DNA from: Catenovulum adriaticum
GTDB lineage: Bacteria > Pseudomonadota > Gammaproteobacteria > Enterobacterales > Alteromonadaceae
Direction of reading: 5' to 3'
NCBI RefSeq assembly: GCF_026725475.1
Contig: NZ_CP109965.1
Location: 744,001-808,000, forward strand
Length of the DNA: 64,000 bases
The translations under genes and the position numbers were made by a program. This document shows, piece after piece, positions 1 through 7,490 of the stretch. Within the stretch, counting starts at the first letter, position 1; each line of letters starts with the position of its first letter. The notes below the pieces were generated by a model. It made no database searches. It was not told the origin of the DNA and worked only from the letters and a program-made list of their open reading frames with translations.

Positions 1-1
1 A

Positions 2-172
2 TATGTTGGCATTCGCCAGCAAGACTTATATCAGTCATTTAAAACCATAGATTTCACAAGACTCATTGGCCAGGATATCCATATCCAAGCCAGTGTTTTT
101 TATAAAGACAAACATTGGCGAGCTTATTTAAGTAAACCTTGGCAGTTAACGTTAGGAACGCAATTAAATTAA
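2..172 (+). CDS. C-terminal fragment of an unidentified protein
   Basis: A reading frame open from the window edge encodes 56 residues ending in LSKPWQLTLGTQLN and a TAA stop. It is followed by the intergenic gap before the malic enzyme gene. The KDKHWRAYLSKPWQLT stretch loosely recalls the C-terminal part of small thermonuclease-like (SNase) proteins, but too little is present to name it. The start lies outside the window. It is probably a real gene end because the frame is open to the edge and its composition matches the neighbours. Confidence 0.5.
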   Translation, partial: YVGIRQQDLYQSFKTIDFTRLIGQDIHIQASVFYKDKHWRAYLSKPWQLTLGTQLN

Positions 173-263
173 CACTGTGTTGACCTTAATGCGGTATCAA
201 AGTGTCAATCTACACATTCGTTATTAGGCTATTCAATAGCGTCACGAAAATAGGAAAGATTAT

Positions 264-1505
264 ATGACAGATTTTCGTCAACAAGCTTTAGATTATCACG
301 CAAAACCTCGACCCGGAAAAATTAGTGTAGAGTTAAGTAAACCCGCCGAAACCATCAAAGATTTATCGTTGGCATACAGCCCAGGCGTGGCCGAGCCAGT
401 CAGAGAGATAGCCGCTAATCCAGAAGAGGCCTACAAATATACCGCTAAAGGCAATTTAGTTGCGGTTATTACAAATGGTACCGCAATTTTAGGGTTAGGC
501 AATTTGGGCCCATTAGCTTCAAAACCGGTAATGGAAGGCAAAGCATTATTATTTAAACGATTTGCAGACTTAGATGCCATCGATATTGAAGTAAAACACA
601 GAACAACAGAAGAGTTTATTAATACGGTTTCAAGTATTGCAGACACATTTGGCGGCATCAATTTAGAAGATATTAAAGCACCAGAGTGTTTTGAAATTGA
701 ACAAGCATTGATTGAGCGCTGCAGCGTGCCGGTATTTCACGACGACCAACACGGCACCGCCATTGTTACGGCAGCTGCCATGTTAAATGCGCTTGAAGTT
801 CAAGGTAAAGCTATATCTGACGTCATTATTGTTTGTATGGGCGCAGGTGCCGCGGCCGTTGCTTGTATGGAGCTGTTAATTCAAGTGGGCGCACAGCGCG
901 AACGCATTTATATGTTAGATCGAAAAGGGGTTATTCATACCCGTCGTGAAGATTTAGCAGAGCATAAAAAATTGTTTGCCAATAATACCGACCGGCGAAC
1001 CCTAGAAGATGCGCTTTCATGCGCAGATGTATTTGTTGGAGTGTCTGGCCCTGATGTACTGCCGCCTGAAGCATTAAAATTAATGAACCCAAATCCTGTT
1101 GTGTTTGCTTGCTCTAATCCAGATCCTGAAATCAAACCAGAGTTGGCACTAGCAGCGCGCAAAGATATTATCATGGCAACTGGCCGCAGTGACTACCCAA
1201 ATCAAGTGAATAATGTATTGTGTTTTCCTTTTATTTTTCGGGGAGCTTTAGATGTTCGAGCGACTGAAATAAATAATGAGATGAAAGTAGCCGCGGTACA
1301 TGCGATTCGTGAACTCGCAAAAGAAACTGTGCCAGAAAGCGTGTTAACCGCCAGCGGTGTTGGGCATTTAAGTTTTGGCAAAGATTATATTATTCCTAAA
1401 CCCATGGACCCTAGATTATTACAGCGAGTGGCTCGCGCTGTTGCGGTGGCAGCGGTTGAATCAGGTGCAGCACAAGTTGAATTACCCGAGCATTACATGC
1501 TTTAA
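264..1505 (+). CDS. Malic enzyme, short form (oxaloacetate-decarboxylating malate dehydrogenase)
   Basis: Cytosolic enzyme that decarboxylates L-malate to pyruvate with reduction of NAD(P)+, linking the TCA cycle to pyruvate and NADPH supply. The 413-residue protein has the malic N-terminal domain with AYSPGVAEP (about 37-45), the catalytic lysine region GKALLFK (K93), metal ligands near 136-141 and FHDDQHGTA (159-167), then a Rossmann domain with the nucleotide loop CMGAGAAAVA (191-200). It stops where the fused phosphotransacetylase domain of MaeB (about 760 aa) would begin, so it is the short single-domain form. An AGGAAAG ribosome site precedes the ATG. Cofactor preference cannot be read with certainty. 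Confidence 0.93.
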   Translation: MTDFRQQALDYHAKPRPGKISVELSKPAETIKDLSLAYSPGVAEPVREIAANPEEAYKYTAKGNLVAVITNGTAILGLGNLGPLASKPVMEGKALLFKRFADLDAIDIEVKHRTTEEFINTVSSIADTFGGINLEDIKAPECFEIEQALIERCSVPVFHDDQHGTAIVTAAAMLNALEVQGKAISDVIIVCMGAGAAAVACMELLIQVGAQRERIYMLDRKGVIHTRREDLAEHKKLFANNTDRRTLEDALSCADVFVGVSGPDVLPPEALKLMNPNPVVFACSNPDPEIKPELALAARKDIIMATGRSDYPNQVNNVLCFPFIFRGALDVRATEINNEMKVAAVHAIRELAKETVPESVLTASGVGHLSFGKDYIIPKPMDPRLLQRVARAVAVAAVESGAAQVELPEHYML

Positions 1506-1687
1506 ATTTAGTACTTGTAAGCACCGTAAATGTGGTTGAAAGCAACGAGAGCTTAGCACCTAAGCTCTCTAAGTTTACAATTTTTAAGTTAGCAAATTTG
1601 AATGTAAAACGTTTTCCTTGTTCATTTATCCATCTACGATTAAAATAGAGGCTTTAAAATTGACGTAAGTAGTTGGAGTAGTAGTCA

Positions 1688-2602
1688 ATGTCTTCATTTG
1701 AAACCTTATTAGGTACGTTAGAATCTATGCAGAATGTTCGTTTAAGCACCGCTAAAGAACACTATGGCGCGCAACATCAAGCTTTGCCGTTAGTCATAGT
1801 TGAAACTGAACTTTGCGATGCCGTAATTGCTATACAAGGCGCTCATGTTATTGAGTTTACCCCTAAGCAACAATCGCCTTTATTGTGGGTGAGCCCAAAA
1901 GTAGAATATAAATCGGGTAAAGCGATTCGTGGCGGTGTTCCTGTTTGTTTTCCTTGGTTTGGTGAAAATCAATTAGATAAAAGCCAACCTAGCCATGGCT
2001 TTGTAAGAAACAGAGATTGGCAGCTAAGCAGCGCCATTGCCCAAGCTAACGGTGATATAGAACTAACCTTAAGTTTTTCAAGTGATGATTCAACATACGC
2101 ATTGTATCCATATCATTTTAAAGCAACCTATAAAATTACTTTAGGTCGAAAGTTAAAGTTAGCATTAACTGTTGATAATGAATCAGAAAAAACCATGCCA
2201 GTCAGCTTTGCGTTGCACAGCTATCATCCGGTAAAAGATTTAGCTCAAACTCAAATTGAAGGCTTACACTGGACTAGCTTTTTAGATAACACTCAATCTT
2301 ACCAAGCTCATATTCAACAAGGGCCGGTCGAATTTAAAGGCGAAGTTGATCGTATTTATCTAAACGTTCCAAACGACCAAGTGATTAAAACCGAACCTAA
2401 GATTAAATTATCAAGCCAAACTTGTAATAGCGCTGTGGTATGGAATCCAGGCTTTGATAAAGCAGATTCAATGGGTGATTTAGGGGGCGAACACTATCAA
2501 GAATTTGTTTGTGTTGAGCGCGGTAATGCGTTTTCTGACAGCTGGTATTTAGCTGCGAACGAAACAAAAACAGCTGAATTAGAAATTTCTCATACTATTT
2601 AA
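1688..2602 (+). CDS. yeaD: D-hexose-6-phosphate mutarotase (aldose 1-epimerase family, YeaD-like)
   Basis: Predicted to interconvert alpha and beta anomers of hexose 6-phosphates in the cytosol. The 304-residue protein carries family landmarks: IRGGVPVCFPWFG (80-92, phosphate-binding arginine), PSHGFVRNRDW with H103 as candidate catalytic histidine, SFALHSYHPV near 178-187, and EFVCVERGNA near 270-280, which contains the expected catalytic glutamate. A GGAG ribosome site lies upstream of the ATG. The following HAD phosphatase starts about 10 bp after the stop, suggesting an operon for sugar phosphates. Length is typical of the family. Confidence 0.9.
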   Translation: MSSFETLLGTLESMQNVRLSTAKEHYGAQHQALPLVIVETELCDAVIAIQGAHVIEFTPKQQSPLLWVSPKVEYKSGKAIRGGVPVCFPWFGENQLDKSQPSHGFVRNRDWQLSSAIAQANGDIELTLSFSSDDSTYALYPYHFKATYKITLGRKLKLALTVDNESEKTMPVSFALHSYHPVKDLAQTQIEGLHWTSFLDNTQSYQAHIQQGPVEFKGEVDRIYLNVPNDQVIKTEPKIKLSSQTCNSAVVWNPGFDKADSMGDLGGEHYQEFVCVERGNAFSDSWYLAANETKTAELEISHTI

Positions 2603-2612
2603 CGAGTTGCCT

Positions 2613-3266
2613 ATGTTGACTGCTTTATTAATTGATCATGACGGCACGCTTGTTAATTCGGAGCCTTGCCAACACCAAATTTGGCAAGCAATTTTAGCTG
2701 AGTACGGAGTCGATTTTTCGTTTGAAGCCTTTATCCCACGGATCGGCATTCCGGGCGATGTTACGGCTGAATATTTAATTAAACAATATAAATTGCCAGT
2801 TTCGGCTACTGAATTAGCGTTAGTGAAAGAGCAGCGCACTAACGATTTTTTATTAAATCAGCCTTTTCCATTAATGCCGGGCATGGTTGAATTATTAAAT
2901 TGGGCAGTTAAGCAAAAGCTAAAAATAGCCATAGTATCAGGCGCAGAGCGAAGCAGTGTTTTACGAAGTTTGGCTTTGCATGAAATTGATGATGTGGTTG
3001 ATTTAGTGGTTGCGGGTAACGATGTAAAAAATAGCAAACCCGCGCCAGATGCTTATTTATCAGCTGTAGAGCAACTTAAATTAAACCCTGAACAAGCAAT
3101 AGCCATTGAAGATTCTGAAAGTGGTATTCAATCAGCAAAATCAGCAGGTTTAACCTGCTGGGCGATTAAGCATGATTTTACCCAAGTAGAAAAACTAAAA
3201 CAGGCCAATCAGGTATTTGAGCACCACCTACATATTTTACGTCAGCTCGCTAAGCTAACAAAATAA
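2613..3266 (+). CDS. HAD-IA family phosphatase / beta-phosphoglucomutase-like
   Basis: Soluble HAD-superfamily hydrolase of about 217 residues. Motif I is LLIDHDGTLVNSE (DxDGT, nucleophile and acid/base aspartates); the cap domain covers about residues 15-80; motif II serine sits in AIVSGAERSS; motif III lysine in KNSKPAPDAY; motif IV in AIEDSESGIQSA. This layout matches the CbbY/Gph/beta-phosphoglucomutase subgroup acting on small sugar phosphates. A TTG six bases upstream (2607) is an alternative start, but ATG at 2613 places motif I at the usual distance from the N-terminus. It lies directly behind the hexose-6-phosphate mutarotase gene; the substrate cannot be deduced. Confidence 0.88.
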   Translation: MLTALLIDHDGTLVNSEPCQHQIWQAILAEYGVDFSFEAFIPRIGIPGDVTAEYLIKQYKLPVSATELALVKEQRTNDFLLNQPFPLMPGMVELLNWAVKQKLKIAIVSGAERSSVLRSLALHEIDDVVDLVVAGNDVKNSKPAPDAYLSAVEQLKLNPEQAIAIEDSESGIQSAKSAGLTCWAIKHDFTQVEKLKQANQVFEHHLHILRQLAKLTK

Positions 3267-3292
3267 ACAAGGGTTCATTATTTAAAGCAATG

Positions 3293-4468
3293 CTATTTTA
3301 CAAGTTGCGTTTTGCCTAAATAATGAATCGCAAACATTGAAAACCCAGCACAAAATGCAATAGTAATACTGACTGGCCACAAAGTTTGATTATAAAAATA
3401 ACTGACAACTGCACTAATAATAGCGCCAGAGGCATATTGAATAAAACCAAAAGTGGCCGATGCAGCTCCTGAATTATTTGGAAAATAATTTAAAAAACAA
3501 GCTTGTGCATTAGGTCCAATTCCACTAATTGCGCCAACCGACAGCGCAAATCCTATGATAGAAAAAGCAACTTGATGTGGAAAAAGGGTAGCCCCTGTTA
3601 ATAAGATAAGTGCCCCTGTTATTTGCATTGCAAAAAATACTTTCAATAACGTATCAGGTTCAAACTTATTTAACAAAAAGCTGTTTAATCTATTATTGAA
3701 AATGATAACGACAACATTAACCGAAAATACCATCGAAAACTGACTGGATGTTAATTTAAAATATTCCATATAAATTAACGGGGAGTTAGCCAAAAAAATC
3801 ATTAAAACCGAATAACCAAAAGCCTGAGCAAGCACATATTTATAAGCTTGCGGGTGGCTTAATATTTGTTTAAATGACATTTTTTGTAAGCTTTTGGCGT
3901 TATCTTTTCTCGGTTTTTTGAGTATCAATTTAGTGGCAAGTGCAGTCATGGCCGAAAAAAACGCTAAAAAGATAAAAATGCCGTGCCAATCGGTAAATTT
4001 TAAAATACCCGCCCCAATGCTAGGTGCAATGGCAGGTGCTAACATCATTAGTAAAGCAATAAACGACAAAAGCTTAGCTGCCTGAGCACCCGATACATGA
4101 TCTCGAATAATAGCAGGCACACACACAGCAGAAATACCACCGCCCAAAGCTTGAATTAAACGATATAGCCAAAGCAGCTCAACATTTTGCGCCGTAATTA
4201 ATAAACAAGATGCGAACGAAAATATAAGTAAACCGATTAACATAAGCCGACGACGACCATACTTATCAGATAAAGGCCCACCTATTAATTGCCCAAATGC
4301 CAACCCCATTACATATAAACTCACTGTCATGCTGACAAGCTCAGCCTGTGTATTTAAATCATCTGCAATTAAGGTAACGGCAGGTAAATAAGTATCAATG
4401 GCGAGCGGCGATAACGCAAAAATACAAGCAAGCAGTATGGTTAATTTTAGAGGGATTGGGTTTGGCAT
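3293..4468 (-). CDS. Bcr/CflA family multidrug efflux MFS transporter
   Basis: Inner-membrane major facilitator of 391 residues with about 12 hydrophobic segments, which would export drugs or metabolites by proton antiport. The N-terminus (LLACIFALSPLAIDTYLPA) and the motif-A loop GGPLSDKYGRRRLM after TM2 are characteristic of the Bcr/CflA (DHA1) group. GGAG lies 7 bp before the ATG. The gene is divergent from a MarR regulator, and a 20-bp palindrome lies 12 bp from its start codon, so repression by that MarR protein and induction by a substrate are likely. Confidence 0.9.
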   Translation of the reverse strand: MPNPIPLKLTILLACIFALSPLAIDTYLPAVTLIADDLNTQAELVSMTVSLYVMGLAFGQLIGGPLSDKYGRRRLMLIGLLIFSFASCLLITAQNVELLWLYRLIQALGGGISAVCVPAIIRDHVSGAQAAKLLSFIALLMMLAPAIAPSIGAGILKFTDWHGIFIFLAFFSAMTALATKLILKKPRKDNAKSLQKMSFKQILSHPQAYKYVLAQAFGYSVLMIFLANSPLIYMEYFKLTSSQFSMVFSVNVVVIIFNNRLNSFLLNKFEPDTLLKVFFAMQITGALILLTGATLFPHQVAFSIIGFALSVGAISGIGPNAQACFLNYFPNNSGAASATFGFIQYASGAIISAVVSYFYNQTLWPVSITIAFCAGFSMFAIHYLGKTQLVK

Positions 4469-4480
4469 TCATGGCTCCAG

Positions 4481-4500
4481 TTATCTTACCGGAAAGATAA
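4481..4500. promoter_or_regulatory. Palindromic operator 1 for the divergent MarR/MFS promoters
   Basis: TTATCTTACCGGAAAGATAA is a near-perfect 20-bp palindrome (TTATCTT..CCGG..AAGATAA). It lies just upstream of the efflux gene start. A second similar site is centred 30 bp away, about three helical turns. Placement and symmetry fit a MarR-family dimer site. The sequence is observed; the binding is inferred. Confidence 0.7.
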
Positions 4501-4510
4501 TATTTGGTAT

Positions 4511-4530
4511 TTATCTTTCTGGCAAGGTAA
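4511..4530. promoter_or_regulatory. Palindromic operator 2 for the divergent MarR/MFS promoters
   Basis: TTATCTTTCTGGCAAGGTAA is a second, less perfect copy of the palindrome at 4481-4500. It shares the half-site TTATCTT and the central YGGM, and lies on the same face of the helix, 30 bp centre to centre. It sits about 36 bp upstream of the MarR gene start and could mediate autoregulation. Confidence 0.65.
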
Positions 4531-4565
4531 ACTGAAAATGAGCTTATATTAGATTGGAAACTTTT

Positions 4566-5075
4566 ATGTACAACAAACGTGAAACTATGACTCACTTCAT
4601 CACCAACATTCAAAAAAACTGGCCAGAAATTAACTCACACTTTAACCCTGAGTTAGTTAAAATCCATCGTTTGCAAGAATACTTACAACAAGACATCGCC
4701 AATGTATTAGTTGAATATAAGCTACAACAAGCCGATTTTAGTGTACTAGCTGCACTACGGCGAAGTGGTAAGCCTTACTGTTTAACACCAACTGAATTGA
4801 TTCAGTCAATGTTGTTTAGTTCGGGTGGGTTAACAAAAGTATTGCATAGAATTAGTACGAAAGGGTTTATTGAACGCTTGGATAACCCACAAGATAGGCG
4901 CAGCAAATGGGTACAATTAACACCTGCCGGAAAAGTTTTAGTTGAAAAAATTATGCCTGAAATACAGCAATTAGAAGCCAGTCACAACGCATTGACCCCA
5001 GCTGAAAAGCAACAACTAAACGAGCTACTAAATAAAATGTTGTTAAACTGGGAAACGCCAACTCGAGCAGAGTAA
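4566..5075 (+). CDS. MarR family transcriptional regulator
   Basis: Winged-helix DNA-binding repressor of about 169 residues. The core reads VLAALRRSGKPYCLTPTELIQSMLFSSGGLTKVLHRISTKG, then the wing ERLDNPQDRRSKWVQLTPAGK with the conserved DxRs arginines, and a C-terminal dimerisation helix. This is the MarR layout. ATG at 4566 has GGA 8 bp upstream; a TTG at 4554 and an ATG at 4587 are alternatives. It is divergent from the Bcr/CflA pump with two palindromes between the genes, so it probably controls the pump and itself. The ligand is unknown. Confidence 0.9.
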   Translation: MYNKRETMTHFITNIQKNWPEINSHFNPELVKIHRLQEYLQQDIANVLVEYKLQQADFSVLAALRRSGKPYCLTPTELIQSMLFSSGGLTKVLHRISTKGFIERLDNPQDRRSKWVQLTPAGKVLVEKIMPEIQQLEASHNALTPAEKQQLNELLNKMLLNWETPTRAE

Positions 5076-5200
5076 TATTAAAGCGGGTTGACGATTAATG
5101 TGCAAATTTTTTTAACACTTAAAAAACCAATAACTGCTCTTGCGGTATCTTTATTTCCACTATTCATAGTGCGCCATGCCTAAAAATATGGGGATTACCG

Positions 5201-5532
5201 AGCCACCCAGTGGTCAATAGGTAATAATGATCTTTTAGGCAACTTTTCGGTTGTCGAATCCAAGTTAATCAGCAAAACAATCTACTTCGTATGTCATTAT
5301 GGCTGTCAGGTCACCATCGTCTACAACAAACCCATATATAGGCTCTCTTAGAGCGGTTTTACCACAAGCTTGTTTTCGTATTAATCCATTAAAACCCACG
5401 TAGATTGAATCGAACGAAGTGAATCTCAACAAATTAGTCAATCCTGCCAAAATGTTGGGTGCGCCTCTGGCTTAGCCAACCTACCTCATATACAAAATTT
5501 GAGTCGCGTTAATGTCTGCTTATCACCAGCCA
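5201..5532. repeat. 332-bp direct repeat, copy 1
   Basis: This stretch recurs at 6651-6982, offset 1450 bp, with one observed mismatch (t at 5211 against c at 6661). Read on the minus strand it contains GTAGGTTGGCTAAGCC..CACCCAACA, a palindrome-like module of the kind widespread as intergenic repeats in proteobacteria, then a weaker GATT..AATC hairpin. It also holds a 61-codon open frame (5265-5450, minus; ends TYEVDCFAD). No transposase is present. The pair brackets a HEPN-like gene, so it may be a non-autonomous mobile repeat or the footprint of a duplication. Confidence 0.9.
5265..5450 (-). CDS. Small hypothetical ORF inside repeat copy 1
   Basis: A 61-codon minus-strand frame (MAGLTNLLRF...TYEVDCFAD) is repeated identically within the second repeat copy. 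I recognise no domain. Its 5' half overlaps palindrome-like repeat modules, which argues that it may be incidental; the 3' half (PIYGFVVDDGDLTAIMTYE) looks more protein-like. No clear ribosome site is visible. It could be the degraded end of a former gene carried by the repeat. Confidence 0.25.
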   Translation of the reverse strand: MAGLTNLLRFTSFDSIYVGFNGLIRKQACGKTALREPIYGFVVDDGDLTAIMTYEVDCFAD

Positions 5533-5550
5533 TGTTGAGGTAAGCATAGC

Positions 5551-5694
5551 GTGACAAATTCAATTCAAAAAATCAGCAAAGCAAAACCAAAGCCATACAA
5601 AGTAGTGCATTGGCCATGCACTAAATGCAAATTAGGCGAGTTAAAGCTGTATTACCAAGCCCGAAAGTTAACAGAGCCAGTATTAACTGGCTAA
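5551..5694 (+). CDS. Small ORF, possible transposase N-terminal remnant
   Basis: A GTG-initiated frame of 47 codons begins VTNSIQKISKAKPKPYKVVH and ends at TAA, directly after repeat copy 1. The KPYKVVHWP segment faintly resembles the first residues of IS5-family transposases (typically YKVxNWxxYN), but what follows does not. It is therefore either a short decayed remnant or chance. Confidence 0.2.
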   Translation: MTNSIQKISKAKPKPYKVVHWPCTKCKLGELKLYYQARKLTEPVLTG

Positions 5695-5847
5695 AGCTTT
5701 TAGGGTAATAAAGCCTATAAAAAACAAAACCCATTAGGTTAGGTAAAGCCTTGTTGAGCCTATAAAAATAAAGTTGCAATAAGTATGCTAATTGGCTTAA
5801 ATTACCGTTAATTCAACGCGCAAACTCAAGTTAAATGGATTGATAAA

Positions 5848-5979
5848 ATGCAAATCACAAGGAATGAATTTGGTATATCGACTCAGCTTGAAAAAGCAAA
5901 TGTCTCTAGCATAAACCATACAACAGCGTTGTTTGCCCGTTCAAAAAATGATTTATTCACACAAACTAGGTGTGCATGA
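5848..5979 (+). CDS. Small hypothetical ORF upstream of the HEPN-like gene
   Basis: A 43-codon frame starting MQITRNEFGISTQLEKANVS ends 63 bp before the HEPN-like gene. The upstream bases ttgataaa give no good ribosome site. No family is recognised. It may be a fragment or a small partner peptide; evidence for translation is weak. Confidence 0.2.
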   Translation: MQITRNEFGISTQLEKANVSSINHTTALFARSKNDLFTQTRCA

Positions 5980-6042
5980 ATACTGAAGTGTTTTATGTGA
6001 TTTACAAAGTTTTGCAGTAATTCTATAAAGTGAGGATGTTTT

Positions 6043-6642
6043 ATGTTTAAAGAAGTTGATGGAGAAATTAAACAAACAAGAGCATCTAATATTGATAAGC
6101 TTTTAAAAGTACTTGTTAGCCAAGAGTTTGAAAGAGCAGAGTATTTTAAACTTCAGTATCAAAAATATAATGGTCAAATACCAATTCAAGAGTGTGATAA
6201 ATGGAATAATAGTTATTTAATTTGTCAAACTTTCACAGCAATGATTCTTGAAGCGTTTTACTATGATTATTTATTCGAAAAAGAGTCTAAAGATAGAGCA
6301 GATAAGAAATGTAAGCAACCATTGGCTCGCTTTGTCTATTTAGCTAAAACATATTTGAATCAGCCAGAAATTGAAAAAAGCGATCTATACTTCAAATTAG
6401 AAGCACTTAACAAACTCCGAAGGCACTGGGTTCATCATAAAAGCACTAAACTTGGAAAATACTCAAATCCAGAACAGTTTTTTAGCCCAAGCGAGTGTAT
6501 TAGCTTAATAATCGAGGTTTTATCGATTTTTGAAAAATACGATGACACTTATATACTTTCATCAATTATTAGAGAGTCTCTAATCTCAGTACAAGAGGAC
6601 GTAGAAAACAACATAAATTCGATTAAAATTAATACCACGTAA
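6043..6642 (+). CDS. HEPN-like hypothetical protein between direct repeats
   Basis: This 199-residue, mostly helical, soluble protein lacks a signal peptide. Its centre reads FTAMILEAFYYDYLFEK, and about 55 residues later comes LNKLRRHWVHHKS (122-134). R126-x4-H131 (or R127-x4-H132) matches the RX4-6H signature of HEPN ribonuclease-like domains, and LEAF...LRxxWVHHK is a familiar arrangement in accessory HEPN proteins. GAGG lies 7 bp upstream of the ATG. The gene is lower in GC than its neighbours and lies between the two 332-bp repeats, which suggests acquisition. HEPN proteins often act in toxin-antitoxin or antiviral roles, but no antitoxin partner is evident, so the function is open. Confidence 0.6.
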   Translation: MFKEVDGEIKQTRASNIDKLLKVLVSQEFERAEYFKLQYQKYNGQIPIQECDKWNNSYLICQTFTAMILEAFYYDYLFEKESKDRADKKCKQPLARFVYLAKTYLNQPEIEKSDLYFKLEALNKLRRHWVHHKSTKLGKYSNPEQFFSPSECISLIIEVLSIFEKYDDTYILSSIIRESLISVQEDVENNINSIKINTT

Positions 6643-6650
6643 AACATATA

Positions 6651-6982
6651 AGCCACCCAGCGGTCAATAGGTAATAATGATCTTTTAGGCAACTTTTCGG
6701 TTGTCGAATCCAAGTTAATCAGCAAAACAATCTACTTCGTATGTCATTATGGCTGTCAGGTCACCATCGTCTACAACAAACCCATATATAGGCTCTCTTA
6801 GAGCGGTTTTACCACAAGCTTGTTTTCGTATTAATCCATTAAAACCCACGTAGATTGAATCGAACGAAGTGAATCTCAACAAATTAGTCAATCCTGCCAA
6901 AATGTTGGGTGCGCCTCTGGCTTAGCCAACCTACCTCATATACAAAATTTGAGTCGCGTTAATGTCTGCTTATCACCAGCCA
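6651..6982. repeat. 332-bp direct repeat, copy 2
   Basis: Copy of 5201-5532 in the same orientation, with one visible difference at the second block (cggtcaatag against tggtcaatag). It starts 9 bp after the HEPN-like gene. Sequence identity ends abruptly at CACCAGCCA on the right and AGCCACCCAG on the left, so the repeat borders are sharp. It carries the same minus-strand 61-codon frame (6715-6900). Confidence 0.9.
6715..6900 (-). CDS. Small hypothetical ORF inside repeat copy 2
   Basis: This encodes the same 61 residues as the frame at 5265-5450, because the repeats are almost identical. No domain is recognised. Identical duplication without divergence reflects a recent repeat event and is not evidence of selection on the peptide. 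Confidence 0.25.
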   Translation of the reverse strand: MAGLTNLLRFTSFDSIYVGFNGLIRKQACGKTALREPIYGFVVDDGDLTAIMTYEVDCFAD

Positions 6983-7180
6983 GCCGACATTAAATAACAA
7001 ATGCTTGAACTTCCGATTTTAGCACCTAACAGTCGCTATTTTATATTGAGTTTGCGTTTCTGCTAAAATGTAATAAATTTAGATATAAGATAAATATAAT
7101 ATCAGCCACAAAGCGTTTTTATAAAATGATACTTGTAATTTTTCAGGGGATGATTGGATCAACAAAAAATAAAAATTGAG

Positions 7181-7295
7181 GGTGGTGGCCGAGCCAGCTA
7201 CACCCCGGCACATGAGTCATTCGCTGTGGCTGCTCCCTTCCGGGCCTGACCAAATTCACAAACTATCATTGCGGGGGAACCAACAAGGCCACCAT
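7181..7295 (-). ncRNA. ffs: Signal recognition particle 4.5S RNA
   Basis: The minus strand contains the bacterial SRP RNA core: GGTCAGGCCCGGAAGGGAGC then AGCC (apical loop and the asymmetric internal loop bound by Ffh), flanked by TGTTGGTTCCCCCGCAA on the 5' side and TGTGCCGGGGTGTAGCTGG on the 3' side. Terminal pairing of GGTGGCC with GGCCACC closes the hairpin. It is about 112 nt long, the size of E. coli ffs. The RNA scaffolds Ffh for co-translational targeting of membrane proteins. A T-rich tract follows the 3' end. Confidence 0.95.
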
Positions 7296-7309
7296 AATGT
7301 GAAGCCCGC

Positions 7310-7337
7310 ATTATCCATATTAAGCGGCGCTGATCAA
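7310..7337 (-). promoter_or_regulatory. Predicted sigma-70 promoter of ffs
   Basis: On the minus strand TTGATC (-35, 7332-7337) and GATAAT (-10, 7310-7315) are separated by 16 bp and are followed by a GC-rich GCGGGC discriminator, a pattern common at stable-RNA promoters. The mature RNA would begin about 17 nt downstream, consistent with a processed 5' leader. Confidence 0.55.
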
Positions 7338-7417
7338 GTGCTATTTGGAATTCTTTGCTTATATTTAAATTAACTGCTTAAAAACTCACCTAAATTGAGT
7401 TATTTAGTGTGATTTGC

Positions 7418-7448
7418 TTGTGCAATATGCGCGCGCTCACGTTATAAT
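7418..7448 (+). promoter_or_regulatory. Possible promoter of aroA
   Basis: A perfect TATAAT (7443-7448) lies about 43 bp before the aroA start. TTGTGC at 7418-7423 is a candidate -35 with a long 19-bp spacer. The -10 match is convincing; the -35 is only suggestive. Confidence 0.4.
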
Positions 7449-7490
7449 TGCTCGCATTTTTATCCTGTATCATATTTTAAGAGTGCCTCC

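Noticed and set aside
5201..6982. Integron cassette with attC sites around the HEPN-like gene
   Set aside because: The repeats are 332 bp and near-identical and carry no recognisable attC core (RYYYAAC/GTTRRRY arms with a short imperfect stem), and no integrase is nearby.
7176..7373. Plus-strand 65-codon open frame across the SRP RNA
   Set aside because: It is the antisense of ffs, whose conserved loop sequence explains the region completely.
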